Below are positions 33,950-42,748 of a stretch of DNA of 64,000 nt, one piece after another. Every line of letters starts with the position of its first letter. The stretch's first letter is position 1. The stretch is taken from positions 62,001 through 126,000 of the forward strand of contig NZ_LOEP01000016.1 in assembly GCF_001482285.1 (NCBI RefSeq). Direction: 5' to 3'. This stretch comes from Haloferax sp. Q22 (GTDB taxonomy: Archaea > Halobacteriota > Halobacteria > Halobacteriales > Haloferacaceae). The translations under genes and the position numbers were made by a program. The notes under the pieces are model-generated. The model was not told the origin of the DNA and searched no databases. It saw nothing but the letters and a program-made list of their open reading frames with translations.

Positions 33950-36826
33950 CTATTCGAGGTGGACCGCGGGGCGGAACGGAATCGCCTTCGAGGCGCGGTC
34001 GGCGGGGTCGACGATGTCGGGGTCGTCCTCGGCGAACACCTCGACCTCGGCGTCGAACTCGCGGGCGAGGAAGTCGGCGGCGCGCTCGTAGGTGCCGGCC
34101 TCGTCCAGTTCGAGTTGCGCGCGGAGCGTCGACTCGTCGCGCCCGCGAGTCTGCTCGACGAGGTCCTGCACGAGGTCGTTCACGTCGTTGCCCTTCTCGC
34201 GCAGGTCGGGATCCTGCATGACCTGTCCCATGATTGCGCCGACGTTGTCGCCGTTTTCGACGACCGTCTCGAACACGTCGCGCTTCCAGTCGGCGGCGAC
34301 GTAGACCCGGATGGTGTCGGGGTTGGAGTCAGTCACGTCGATGATGTCGCGCACGTCCTCGGTCAGGCGCTCGACCTGTCGCTCTTCGAGTTCGACCGAC
34401 TCGTCTTCGAACTCGGCGTCCGGTTCTGGCCACGGCGCGTCCTCGGCGGGCGTGCCGGTCAACTGCTCGTGCAGCTCGTTCGTCATGAACGGGATGAACG
34501 GCGCGAGCAGGCGCAGGCGCGTTTCGAGGACCGTCCGGAGCGTCCACTTCGCCGCGGGGCGGTCGAGGTCGGTCCGGCGGCGGTACCACCGCAGCGACTC
34601 CTCGAAGTTGTAGAACGCCGCCTGACTGGCCGAGCGCGTCTCGGACTCGTCCATCGCGGTCGTCACGTCGCGGACGGTGTCCTGCAGCTTCGACAGGAGC
34701 CAGCGGTCGACCGTCTCCAGTTCGGGCCGTTCGTCCGGACCGGGATCGGCGATAATCTCCTGTGCGCGGTTCCAGAAGCGTTCCAGTTGGTCGTGGACCG
34801 AGCCGACGAGGTCGTCGCGCCAGTCGTAGTCCTGCCACGGTTCGGCGGAGTTGAGCAGGAAGAAGCGGACGGTGTCCGCGCCGTACTCGCCGATGGCCTC
34901 GCCGGGGAGGACGACGTGACCCTTCGACGACGACATCTTCTGACCTTCGAGCAGGCCCATGCCCATGATGACGATGCCCTGCGGCCACTGCGGCTCGTCG
35001 AACAGTTCGCCGTGGTGGAACTGGTAGAACGTCAGGTGGTTCGTGATGAGGTCGTTTCCAGAGAACCGGTAGTCGACGGGGTACCAGTAGTCCCACTCCT
35101 CGCGGAGGTCGAGGGCCTTCTCCGGGGCGTCCTCTACGGCCTCGGGGCCGTAGAACAGCGCGTCGAAGAAGTCCTGCGTGAGTTCCTCGGTCGGAATCTC
35201 CTGCAGGCGGTGGGCGATGGTGTAGTACGCCATGTAGATGGTCGAGTCCGAGAGGGGCTCGATGACGAACTGGTCGTCCCACGGCAGGCGGGTGCCGAGG
35301 CCGTAGTTGCGGATACACGGCCACCCGTTGAGCCAGTCGATAGTGTGGTGGTACTCGTCGCGGGTGTTCTCGGGGATGGCGTCCAGCCCGTCGGCCACGT
35401 CGTGGGCGAGTTGCTTCCAGTCCTCGTCGTCGTACGAGAGGAACCACGTGTCCTGTTCGGCGACGACGACGTCGCCACCGCAGCGGCAGACGACCTCCTC
35501 GGAGAACTCCTGCATCACGTCGAACTGACCGGCCTCGATGCCGTCGGCCTTGAACTCGTCGCGGACCTCTTCGACGAGGCCGCCGGCGTAGTCACCGTAG
35601 AACTCCTTGAGGCGACCCGCGTGGAACTCCTTGTTGTAGAGGTCTTTCGTCGCCTTTTCGAGCGCGGGGTCGTCGGAGGACTCGATGCCTCGGTTCTCGA
35701 CGGCCGACTTCGCGGGAATCTCGCCGTACGTGTCGTCATCGGAGTCGATGTCGAGAATCGGAATCGGCTCGATGGCGGCCACGTCGGCGGGGTCGATGCC
35801 GAACGATTCGAGGTAGTCGGTGTCGGCCTTGGCCTCCTGCAGCGCCACGTAGTCGTCGGGGCTGTGGGCCGGGACGGACATGACGACGCCCGTCGCGTTG
35901 TCGGCGTCGACGAAGTCGGCCGGCAGGACGAGCACGTCGTCGCCGGTGACGGGGTTTTCGACCGTCTGGCCGACGAGTTCGGCACCCTCGACGGTTTCGA
36001 GAATCTCCACGTCGCGGGCTTGATATTCGAGTTTGTCGGCCGCGTACTCGGAGACGAACCACGTCTCGCCGTCGACTTCGGCGACCACGTAGGTCGCCTC
36101 GGGGTCGATGTAGGCGTTGGTCACGCCGTGGACCGTCTCGGGGCGCAGGGTCGCCATCGGGACGACCACGTCGCCGCCGTCTCGCTCCCAGCCGAAGCGA
36201 ACCAGCGTGTACTCCTGGAACTCCGCGTTCTCGCCTTCGAGCAGGTCGTGAGTCGTGACCGGCTGTTCCTCGTTCGTACAGAACTTGACGGGGTGGAGGC
36301 CCTTCTCCAGTCGCCCGCGCTCGCGGAGCGTCCGGTACTGCCACTCGACGAACTTCGAGTAGCGCTCGTTGTTCGTGGTGAACTCGCGCCGCCAGTCCAC
36401 CGACAGACCCAGCGACTGCATCCCCTTTTTGTAGTGTTCCTCGATGAAGTACCGCGCCCATCCCATGGGCGATTCGAGGTCCGAAAGCGTGTCCTCGGGG
36501 ACGTTGTAGGTGTCGGTCAGAACCGAGAGCTGTTTCTCCTCGCGGTTTTTCAGGCGCTCCACCGCGCCGATGATGGGGGTTCCGGTGACGTGCCACGCGA
36601 TGGGAAACAGGACGTTGTCGCCCTGCTGTCGTCGGTAGCGAGCGTACACGTCGGGAACGGTGTACGTCCGCGCGTGCCCGATGTGCATCCCGCCGCTGGG
36701 GTACGGATAGGGCACCGTCACGAACGTCGCGTCGTCGGCGTCTGCGTCCGGGTCGGCCTCGTATCGGCCGGACTCGGACCAGCGCTCCCGCCAACGCGCT
36801 TCGAGTTCCTGCGGGTCGTAGTCCAT
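33950..36826 (-). CDS. leuS: Leucyl-tRNA synthetase
   Basis: A 958-residue class I synthetase charging tRNA-Leu, of archaeal/eukaryotic type. The HIGH motif is exact in GGMHIGHARTYT (H48-H51) and the KMSKS loop reads EGQKMSSSKGHVV. The editing domain insertion is present (TLRPETVHGVTNAYIDPEA), and the Cys-rich CRCGG fits the zinc region. ATG 36826 follows a TATA-like GTTATTTTAG; the longer frame adds 58 non-conserved residues. Overlapping long plus-strand frames are shadows. Confidence 0.96.
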   Translation of the reverse strand: MDYDPQELEARWRERWSESGRYEADPDADADDATFVTVPYPYPSGGMHIGHARTYTVPDVYARYRRQQGDNVLFPIAWHVTGTPIIGAVERLKNREEKQLSVLTDTYNVPEDTLSDLESPMGWARYFIEEHYKKGMQSLGLSVDWRREFTTNNERYSKFVEWQYRTLRERGRLEKGLHPVKFCTNEEQPVTTHDLLEGENAEFQEYTLVRFGWERDGGDVVVPMATLRPETVHGVTNAYIDPEATYVVAEVDGETWFVSEYAADKLEYQARDVEILETVEGAELVGQTVENPVTGDDVLVLPADFVDADNATGVVMSVPAHSPDDYVALQEAKADTDYLESFGIDPADVAAIEPIPILDIDSDDDTYGEIPAKSAVENRGIESSDDPALEKATKDLYNKEFHAGRLKEFYGDYAGGLVEEVRDEFKADGIEAGQFDVMQEFSEEVVCRCGGDVVVAEQDTWFLSYDDEDWKQLAHDVADGLDAIPENTRDEYHHTIDWLNGWPCIRNYGLGTRLPWDDQFVIEPLSDSTIYMAYYTIAHRLQEIPTEELTQDFFDALFYGPEAVEDAPEKALDLREEWDYWYPVDYRFSGNDLITNHLTFYQFHHGELFDEPQWPQGIVIMGMGLLEGQKMSSSKGHVVLPGEAIGEYGADTVRFFLLNSAEPWQDYDWRDDLVGSVHDQLERFWNRAQEIIADPGPDERPELETVDRWLLSKLQDTVRDVTTAMDESETRSASQAAFYNFEESLRWYRRRTDLDRPAAKWTLRTVLETRLRLLAPFIPFMTNELHEQLTGTPAEDAPWPEPDAEFEDESVELEERQVERLTEDVRDIIDVTDSNPDTIRVYVAADWKRDVFETVVENGDNVGAIMGQVMQDPDLREKGNDVNDLVQDLVEQTRGRDESTLRAQLELDEAGTYERAADFLAREFDAEVEVFAEDDPDIVDPADRASKAIPFRPAVHLE

Positions 36827-36850
36827 ATCCGTGGTAGTGGTACCCCGGCC

Positions 36851-36860
36851 TAAAATAACT
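36851..36860 (-). promoter_or_regulatory. TATA-like box of leuS
   Basis: Minus-strand AGTTATTTTA, centred 29 nt before the leuS ATG, predicting a leaderless transcript. Confidence 0.5.
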
Positions 36861-37053
36861 CCTATACTCGACTTGCGCGGCTGTCTGATTGCGGCAGATA
36901 TTGCCACTCCGTGGCACGGGACAGACCGGAAATTCGAGACGCGAAACGGGGAGAAAGAAACGGAATCCGAGAATACCCAGAAACGGGGAACATCCACCAC
37001 GAGGGGACCATCGCGGGCGGCGAGCAGAGACGCGTGCGAGCGACGACGACCGC

Positions 37054-37497
37054 TCAGTCGATGTCGATGCGGCGGGAGTCGTCGGGTTCGACGTCGCGCT
37101 TGGGGAGGGTGACCGTCAGGACGCCGTTGTGGTAGCTGGCGGACGCGCCGTCCTCGTCGACCGCCTCGGGGAGGCGAATCGTGCGGCGGGCGGACTCGTG
37201 GCGGCGCTCGCGGCGGAGGTACTCGCCGTCGGCGCGTTCCTCGTCGAGTTCGCGCGTCGCCTCAACCGTCAGCGTGCGGTTAGCGACCGATAGGGAGATG
37301 TCCTCCTTCTCGTAGCCCGGAAGGTCGACCGTGACGACGATTTCGCCGTCGTGGTCGGTGACGTCGATTGCCATCTCGTGGCGGACCTGCGCCATCATGC
37401 CCGACCGGTCGAACTGTCGTCCCATCTCGTCGAACTGGCGGGACATTCGCTCGAACAGTTCCTCGAAGTCGTCGAAGGGGTTGGTACGTCGCATCAT
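37054..37497 (-). CDS. Small heat shock protein, Hsp20 family (tandem copy A)
   Basis: A 147-residue Hsp20. The N-terminal arm starts MMRRTNPFDDFEELFERM, similar to its upstream neighbour. The alpha-crystallin domain (about 45-140) has VDLPGYEKEDISLSV, an Arg-rich loop (LRRERRHESARRTIRLPE) and SYHNGVLTVTLPK. The tail ends RRIDID, an IxI-like motif used for oligomer contacts. ATG 37497 is taken rather than the ORF start at 37509. It lies 116 nt after the second Hsp20 gene on the same strand. Confidence 0.92.
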   Translation of the reverse strand: MMRRTNPFDDFEELFERMSRQFDEMGRQFDRSGMMAQVRHEMAIDVTDHDGEIVVTVDLPGYEKEDISLSVANRTLTVEATRELDEERADGEYLRRERRHESARRTIRLPEAVDEDGASASYHNGVLTVTLPKRDVEPDDSRRIDID

Positions 37498-37613
37498 GTG
37501 TGTTTTCACCGAGGCATATGGACGCCGTCTGAGGAGATAATCGTTGCTGGAACGCAGATAACAGTTCGCACGCTACAGCCTTCGAAACATCCACATTCAA
37601 AAGATAAGCCGCC

Positions 37614-38024
37614 TCACTCGATGTCGATTTGCGTCGAGTCGTCGCCCGCGGGTTCGGCCTTCGGGAGCGTCACGGTCAGGACGCCGTTTCGGTACGAGGC
37701 CGTCACCTCGTCACGGACGACCTCGGTGGGGAGCGTAATCGTCCGGGAGACGGACCGCTGGCTCCGCTCGCGGCGGACGTACTGGTCGTCGTCGACCTCG
37801 GACGACTCCTCGTGGTCGGCCGCGATGGTGAGTCGCCGCCCGCTGACGCTCACGTCGAGGTCGTCCTTCTGGAAGCCGGGGAGGTCGGCGACGACCTCGA
37901 TTGCCTCGTCGGCATCGACGACATCGAGGGAGATGTCTTGGAACCGACCGATACCGGACTCCTCGAACGACCGGCCCATCCGGTCGAACAGGTCTTCTAT
38001 CTCGTCGAACGGGTTTCGTTGCAT
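37614..38024 (-). CDS. Small heat shock protein, Hsp20 family (tandem copy B)
   Basis: A 136-residue Hsp20, clearly paralogous to the next gene: MQRNPFDEIEDLFDRM at the N-terminus, VADLPGFQKDDLDVSVSG, YVRRERSQRSVSRTITLP and SYRNGVLTVTLPKAEP, ending TQIDIE. The shared order and the NGVLTVTLPK strand indicate a recent tandem duplication. ATG 38024 is selected because the 54-residue extension is Arg-rich and non-conserved. The two genes may be cotranscribed or separately heat-induced; I see no clear operator. Confidence 0.92.
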   Translation of the reverse strand: MQRNPFDEIEDLFDRMGRSFEESGIGRFQDISLDVVDADEAIEVVADLPGFQKDDLDVSVSGRRLTIAADHEESSEVDDDQYVRRERSQRSVSRTITLPTEVVRDEVTASYRNGVLTVTLPKAEPAGDDSTQIDIE

Positions 38025-38137
38025 ACGGGCTTGGATACGTCGCCGACGACAAAGAAAGATGTGCCCGTACTCACATTTTGAGAGCGCCCGAGGTGGTGTG
38101 ATGGGACGCGGGTGGGCGTCTCGGCGTCGGAATCGCG

Positions 38138-38944
38138 TCAGTACAGCACGTGCCGCGTGTCGTACGACCCGAGGACGCGAACCCATCCGTTGCGGGCGAT
38201 GCCCTCGACCTCTTCGAGCGCCTCCTGCATCCGCTCTTCGTAGAGGCCGGCGTCGGCGTCGATGTGGAACAGGTAGTCGCCGAGGCGGTTCCCGCTCGGG
38301 CGCGATTCGATGCGCGAGAGGTTGATGTCGCGTTCGGCGAACGCTTCGAGCAGTTCCAAGAGGAGTCCGGGGTAGTTGGCGTTGGGATAGACGACGAGCG
38401 AACTCTTGCCGCCGGCGTCCGAGCGGGCGGACTCGGGCGCGATGACGAGGAACCGCGTCGCGTTCGACGACTGGTCTTGGATGTCCTCGGCGATGATTTC
38501 GAGGTCGTCACCCACGTTGTCGGGGTGGCCGATGCCCGCGACCGACGGGTCCGCGCGGGCGCGTTCGACGCCGCGGGCCGTGCTGGCGACGGCTTCGAGC
38601 TTCGCGTCGGGGTAGTTCTCTTCGAGGTACGACCGGCACTGCGCGAGCGCCTGCGAGTGGCTGGCGACGACGTCGAAGTTCGCGCTCTGGGCCAACAGCG
38701 CGTGGCGGATGGGCGTGACGATTTCCTGGACGACGCTCACGTCCGAGTTCGCCACGGCGTCGAGGCTCTCGGTGACGCTCCCTTCGATGCTGTTTTCGAT
38801 GGGTACGACGCCGCGCTCGAACGACCCGTCGGCGACCGCTTGGACGATAGAGGTGACCGATTCTCGGAAGGCGACGTCGTCGGCGACCGCGCGGGCGGCG
38901 CGATGGGAGTACGTGCCCGCCGGGCCGAGCGTGACTGCCTGCAT
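38138..38944 (-). CDS. pheA: Prephenate dehydratase with ACT domain
   Basis: Makes phenylpyruvate from prephenate in phenylalanine synthesis. The 268 residues start directly with MQAVTLGPAGTYSHRAARAV; the dehydratase core carries the TRFLVIA segment (about 172), and the ACT regulatory domain (about 185-265) has the ESRP motif followed by YLFHIDADAG for Phe feedback. There is no chorismate mutase domain, as is usual in archaea. It is preceded 54 nt upstream by hisH on the same strand. Confidence 0.94.
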   Translation of the reverse strand: MQAVTLGPAGTYSHRAARAVADDVAFRESVTSIVQAVADGSFERGVVPIENSIEGSVTESLDAVANSDVSVVQEIVTPIRHALLAQSANFDVVASHSQALAQCRSYLEENYPDAKLEAVASTARGVERARADPSVAGIGHPDNVGDDLEIIAEDIQDQSSNATRFLVIAPESARSDAGGKSSLVVYPNANYPGLLLELLEAFAERDINLSRIESRPSGNRLGDYLFHIDADAGLYEERMQEALEEVEGIARNGWVRVLGSYDTRHVLY

Positions 38945-38998
38945 GGACTCCTCTTCACGAAGCGGCGACAAAAGACCGTCGGGGCAGGCAGATTCGGC

Positions 38999-39658
38999 CT
39001 ATCGCTCCGCGCAGAACTCGACGAAGTTGCGGAGGATGGTCAGCCCGGTCTCGCCGGACTTCTCGGGGTGGAACTGCGTGCCGAAGACAGTTCCTTCTTC
39101 GTTGGCGACGACCGCGGGGAACTCCACGCCGTAGTCGGTCGAGGCGACGACCGCGTCCTCGTCGTCGGGGTCGGCGTAGTACGAGTGGACGAAGTAGGCG
39201 TACTCGCCGTCGACGCCCTCGACGAGCGGGTGGTCGCGTTGGACGTTGAGTTCGTTCCAGCCCATGTGCGGGACCTTCTGTCCCTCGTCGAAGCGGACGT
39301 TGCGGCCGGGGATGAAGTCGAGACCTTCGACCTCGCCCTCGCCCGCGTGGTCGGCCTCCTCGGAGGAGGTAAGCAGCATCTGCATCCCGAGACAGATACC
39401 GAAGATGGGCGTCCCGTCGGCGGCGGCCTCGGCGAGCGGTTCGCGGAACGGGCCGGCGTTCTCCATGCCCTCGGAGAACGCGCCGACGCCGGGGAGGACG
39501 ATGCCGTCGGCGTCGTCGAAGTCGGCCGGGTCGTCGGAGACGACGACGTTCGCCCCCGCGCGTTCAAGCCCGCGCATGGCACTCCGAAGATTTCCGAGCC
39601 CGTAGTCAACCATCACCACGTCGGCGAGGGTCTCTTCGGGCGACTGTGTCGTGCTCAT
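38999..39658 (-). CDS. hisH: Imidazole glycerol phosphate synthase, glutaminase subunit
   Basis: Supplies ammonia to HisF in histidine synthesis. The 219-residue class I amidotransferase has VDYGLGNLRS near the start, Cys89 in FGICLGMQ, and the His-Glu pair in QFHPEKSGETG. An N-terminal 12-residue extension (MSTTQSPEETLA) precedes the family start. HisF is not in the window, so the two subunits are encoded apart; pheA follows 54 nt downstream. Confidence 0.94.
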   Translation of the reverse strand: MSTTQSPEETLADVVMVDYGLGNLRSAMRGLERAGANVVVSDDPADFDDADGIVLPGVGAFSEGMENAGPFREPLAEAAADGTPIFGICLGMQMLLTSSEEADHAGEGEVEGLDFIPGRNVRFDEGQKVPHMGWNELNVQRDHPLVEGVDGEYAYFVHSYYADPDDEDAVVASTDYGVEFPAVVANEEGTVFGTQFHPEKSGETGLTILRNFVEFCAER

Positions 39659-39766
39659 GCGTACACGTGCGAGACCGGGAGGCAAGTGAGTTTCCGTCGC
39701 GGCGACGGTCGCCCGATGACCACGGGACAGCTGCGGTATCACAAAATCGCCCGACTGTTCTATGTT

Positions 39767-39779
39767 TACTCACAGAGTA
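39767..39779. promoter_or_regulatory. 13-bp palindrome upstream of phnDCE
   Basis: TACTC-ACA-GAGTA lies 12 nt before the TATA-like TTTATATC (39791-39798), in the AT-rich divergent region between hisH and the phn operon. The place suits a repressor or activator of the transporter; I cannot name the regulator. Confidence 0.4.
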
Positions 39780-39790
39780 CGCAATATGAC

Positions 39791-39798
39791 TTTATATC
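39791..39798 (+). promoter_or_regulatory. TATA-like box of phnDCE
   Basis: TTTATATC, about 72 nt before the phnD ATG, would give a leader near 45 nt. GATTTAAC (39829-39836) is an alternative that would make phnD nearly leaderless. Confidence 0.4.
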
Positions 39799-39866
39799 TA
39801 TGTACCTATACGGAGAAAGAATAGGAAGATTTAACCTCAGTGTGTCTGAGTGTTCTGACGAATCAC

Positions 39867-40832
39867 ATGTCTTCCCGACGGAGTTTCCTCAAGAAGACCG
39901 GTGCGCTCGGCGCGCTCGGCGTTTCGGGGTTGAGCGGGTGTATCGGTAGCGTCACGGGTGGGTCGGATTCGGTCAACTTCCTCCTCACGCCGTCCGAATC
40001 GGACGTCGACATTCAACAGCAGTATCAGCCGCTGTTCGAATACCTCGAGTCCGAGACGGACGTGACCGTCGAGTCGTCGGTCGCCGCGGACTACGCCGCG
40101 GTGTACCAGGCGTTCAAGTCCGGGCAGGCCGACCTCGCCGACTCGTCGCCGACCATCGCCATCCAGGGCGGCAACGAGGGCGTCACCGAGGTCATGGGCA
40201 TCCGCGTTGCCTACGGCGCCGCGAAGTACTTCTCGATTATGACAACGACGCCGGACAGCGGTATCGAGGAACTCACCGACCTCGAAGGCGAGACCATCGC
40301 GTTCGCCGACCGCCTCTCGACGAGCGGGTCGCTGTTCCCGCTTTTCATGCTGAACCAGGCCGGTCTTGACACGGGCAACGCCCCCGACGGCGAGCCCGTC
40401 GACTTCACGGGTCAGTGGTCCGACCACGCGACCGCCCGCGAGACGCTCGTCAACCGCGACGAGGTCGTCGCCGCCGGCACGGGCGCGTTCTCGACCGCGC
40501 CACACGTCCCGGAAGACCAGTTCCCCCAGGAGTTCCTCGACACCTCCGCCGAGAACGACGGCGACCTCGGGACCGCGGAGCCCGAACTCCAACTGCTCGC
40601 GGTCTCTGACCCCATCCCCCGCGCACCGATAATCGTGCGCTCCGAACTGGAATCGGACCTGAAGTCGTCGATGACGGACGCGCTCACGAGCGTCACGCAG
40701 GACGACCTCATCAACGAGGACCTCGGCGACGACCAACAGCTCTGGTTCACCGGCGTCGAACCGGGTACCGTCGAGGACTACCAGCCGATTCAGAACGTCA
40801 TCGACACGCTCGGAATCTCCCTCGGACAGTAA
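39867..40832 (+). CDS. phnD: PhnD-like phosphate/phosphonate ABC transporter binding lipoprotein
   Basis: A 321-residue substrate-binding protein. MSSRRSFLKKTGALGALGVS is a twin-arginine signal followed by a lipobox with Cys25, so it is anchored outside the membrane. The body is of the PhnD type: FLLTPSESDVD, QPLFEYLESETDV, ADLADSSPTIAIQGG and LEGETIAFADRLSTSGSLFP. Ligands in the family include phosphonates and phosphite. ATP-binding (40918) and permease (41670) genes follow. There is no C-P lyase in the window, so phosphate, phosphite or phosphonate uptake cannot be distinguished. Confidence 0.9.
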   Translation: MSSRRSFLKKTGALGALGVSGLSGCIGSVTGGSDSVNFLLTPSESDVDIQQQYQPLFEYLESETDVTVESSVAADYAAVYQAFKSGQADLADSSPTIAIQGGNEGVTEVMGIRVAYGAAKYFSIMTTTPDSGIEELTDLEGETIAFADRLSTSGSLFPLFMLNQAGLDTGNAPDGEPVDFTGQWSDHATARETLVNRDEVVAAGTGAFSTAPHVPEDQFPQEFLDTSAENDGDLGTAEPELQLLAVSDPIPRAPIIVRSELESDLKSSMTDALTSVTQDDLINEDLGDDQQLWFTGVEPGTVEDYQPIQNVIDTLGISLGQ

Positions 40833-40917
40833 TCGGCTCACAAATAATTCCATTGCAGTATCATTTTGGCGGTGCCGCGCCCACGAACCGTAGACGCGGG
40901 AAGTCCGCCCACACACC

Positions 40918-41673
40918 ATGAGTACCATCGAAGTACGTAACCTCACGAAAGCGTTCGGCGACGTCCGGGCGTTGGACGACGTCTCTTTCACCATCGAGGA
41001 CGGCGAGTTCGCCGTCCTCCTCGGGCAGTCGGGGGCGGGGAAGTCCACGCTCCTTCGCTGTCTGAACGGCCTGACGAAACCAACGTCCGGCGAGATTCGA
41101 ATCGACGGCGAGCCGGTCAAAGGCCCGCGAGACGACGTGGCCATGATTTTCCAGCAACACTACGTGCTGGGCCAACTCAGCGCCTACGGCAACGCGCTGA
41201 CCGGCGCGCTCAACCGCACCTCGTTCCTCCGGAGTCTCGTCGGCTGGCACTCCGAGGAGGACAAGTTCGAGGCGCTCCGCGCGCTGGAGACCGTCGGTCT
41301 GCTCGACCAGGCGAGCCAGCGGACCCGAAGCATGAGCGGCGGGCAGCAACAGCGCGTCGGCATCGCCCGTGCGCTCGTGCAGGGGCCGAGCCTGCTTTTG
41401 GCCGACGAACCCGTCGCCAGCCTCGACCCCGCCAGCGCCGAGACGGTGATGGGCTACATCCGGAGCGCGGCCGCGGAGCGCGACCTCTCGACGCTCGCGA
41501 GCCTCCACCAGGTGAACCTCGCCCGCGAGTTCGGCGAGCGGTTCCTCGCGCTCCGCGACGGCGAACTCGTCTTCGACGGCTACCGCGAGGACCTGACCGT
41601 CGATGTCATCGACCGCATCTACGGCGACGTCCAGACCGCGGACATCCGCGAAGGGACCGAGGTGAGCGCATGA
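40918..41673 (+). CDS. phnC: PhnC-like ABC transporter ATP-binding protein
   Basis: A 251-residue ABC ATPase. Walker A is GQSGAGKST (36-44), the Q-loop [12 protein letters not shown], the signature MSGGQQQRV, Walker [14 protein letters not shown] and the H-loop SLHQVNLA. The long loop [19 protein letters not shown] is characteristic of PhnC. It overlaps the permease start by 4 nt (ATGA), giving translational coupling, and powers import for the PhnD-like protein. Confidence 0.93.
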   Translation: MSTIEVRNLTKAFGDVRALDDVSFTIEDGEFAVLLGQSGAGKSTLLRCLNGLTKPTSGEIRIDGEPVKGPRDDVAMIFQQHYVLGQLSAYGNALTGALNRTSFLRSLVGWHSEEDKFEALRALETVGLLDQASQRTRSMSGGQQQRVGIARALVQGPSLLLADEPVASLDPASAETVMGYIRSAAAERDLSTLASLHQVNLAREFGERFLALRDGELVFDGYREDLTVDVIDRIYGDVQTADIREGTEVSA

Positions 41674-42674
41674 GCGGCGACGCGGCCCCGGACGACAGCC
41701 CGCGAACTGGAACTGGAGACGCCCGAACCGACGGTGGTGCCGAAACCCAGTCCGGGTCGCTCGACCGCGCGCTCCGAGACATTACCCTCACGAAGCGAAT
41801 CAAGTGGGGGATGGCGTTCGCCATCTCGGTCGTCTTCGGCTTCTTCTTCTTCGAGGCGCTCTCGGAGGTCGGCTTCTCGGTCGCCGAAATCCTCTACTAC
41901 TGGCCGGAGTTCCAGGAGGCGCTCGGGGACTTCTTCCCGCGGACGACCCTGTTCGGCCTCCCGTTCGTCGACTTCGGCTCCTACTGGCAGTTCATTCAGG
42001 AGCGCGACCTGTTCGGCGCGGCCATCGTCACGCTGGCGATGGGCTTCGCCGGGACCGTCCTCGGCATCCCCGGCGCGCTCCTCCTCGGCGTCCTCGGCTC
42101 CGAGCGCGTGACACCGTACCCGTTTAACTTCATCTTCCGCGGCACGATGAGCGTCATCCGCGCCATCCCGGCGCTCGTCTGGGCGCTCATCTACATCCCG
42201 CTCGGCGGTGTCTCGCCGTTCACGGCGACGCTCGCCATCGGGACCGACACGATGGGCAACCTCGGCCGCCTGTTTACCGACGCGCTCGAAGAGGTCGAAG
42301 ACGGCCCGATAGAGGCCATCGAATCGACCGGCGCGAACCGCCGGCAGACGGTCGTCTTCGGGATGCTCTCGCAGGTGTTTACGCCTTTCATCGCGTGGAC
42401 GATGTACATCCTCGAAATCAACACGCGCATCGCCGTCACCATGGGACTCATCGGCGGCGGCGGTATCGGCTACGTCCTGCAGACCCAGCGGAGCCTGTTC
42501 AAGTACACGAACATGATGGCGACCATCCTCGTCATCTTCGTGCTCGTCGTCTCCGTCGAGTTCGTGAGCCAGCGCGTGCGCTCGTACATCCGCGGCGAGG
42601 AAGAAGAGGGCATGAGCGTCCTCAAACTCATCATCGAGTTCCCCCAGCGGATGGCCCGCTCCATCTGGGAGTAA
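41670..42674 (+). CDS. phnE: PhnE-like ABC transporter permease
   Basis: A 334-residue permease with an acidic hydrophilic N-terminal stretch (1-40) and about six spans. The cytoplasmic coupling loop (EAA-like) reads ALEEVEDGPIEAIESTGANR, and the C-terminal membrane part contains GLIGGGGIGYVLQ, typical of PhnE. It is coupled to phnC by a 4-nt overlap. A single permease gene suggests a homodimer. Confidence 0.93.
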   Translation: MSGDAAPDDSPRTGTGDARTDGGAETQSGSLDRALRDITLTKRIKWGMAFAISVVFGFFFFEALSEVGFSVAEILYYWPEFQEALGDFFPRTTLFGLPFVDFGSYWQFIQERDLFGAAIVTLAMGFAGTVLGIPGALLLGVLGSERVTPYPFNFIFRGTMSVIRAIPALVWALIYIPLGGVSPFTATLAIGTDTMGNLGRLFTDALEEVEDGPIEAIESTGANRRQTVVFGMLSQVFTPFIAWTMYILEINTRIAVTMGLIGGGGIGYVLQTQRSLFKYTNMMATILVIFVLVVSVEFVSQRVRSYIRGEEEEGMSVLKLIIEFPQRMARSIWE

Positions 42675-42748
42675 CCCAGCGGCCCGACCGAGACGGTCGC
42701 TCCCGCGGTACGGTTTTTATCGGTCCGTCGCGTCTCACAGCGTAGCCT

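Noticed and set aside
33959-36853. 964-residue plus-strand open frame opposite leuS
   Set aside because: Val/Leu/Asp-rich shadow of the leuS codons with no domains; GC-rich genomes give long antisense frames.
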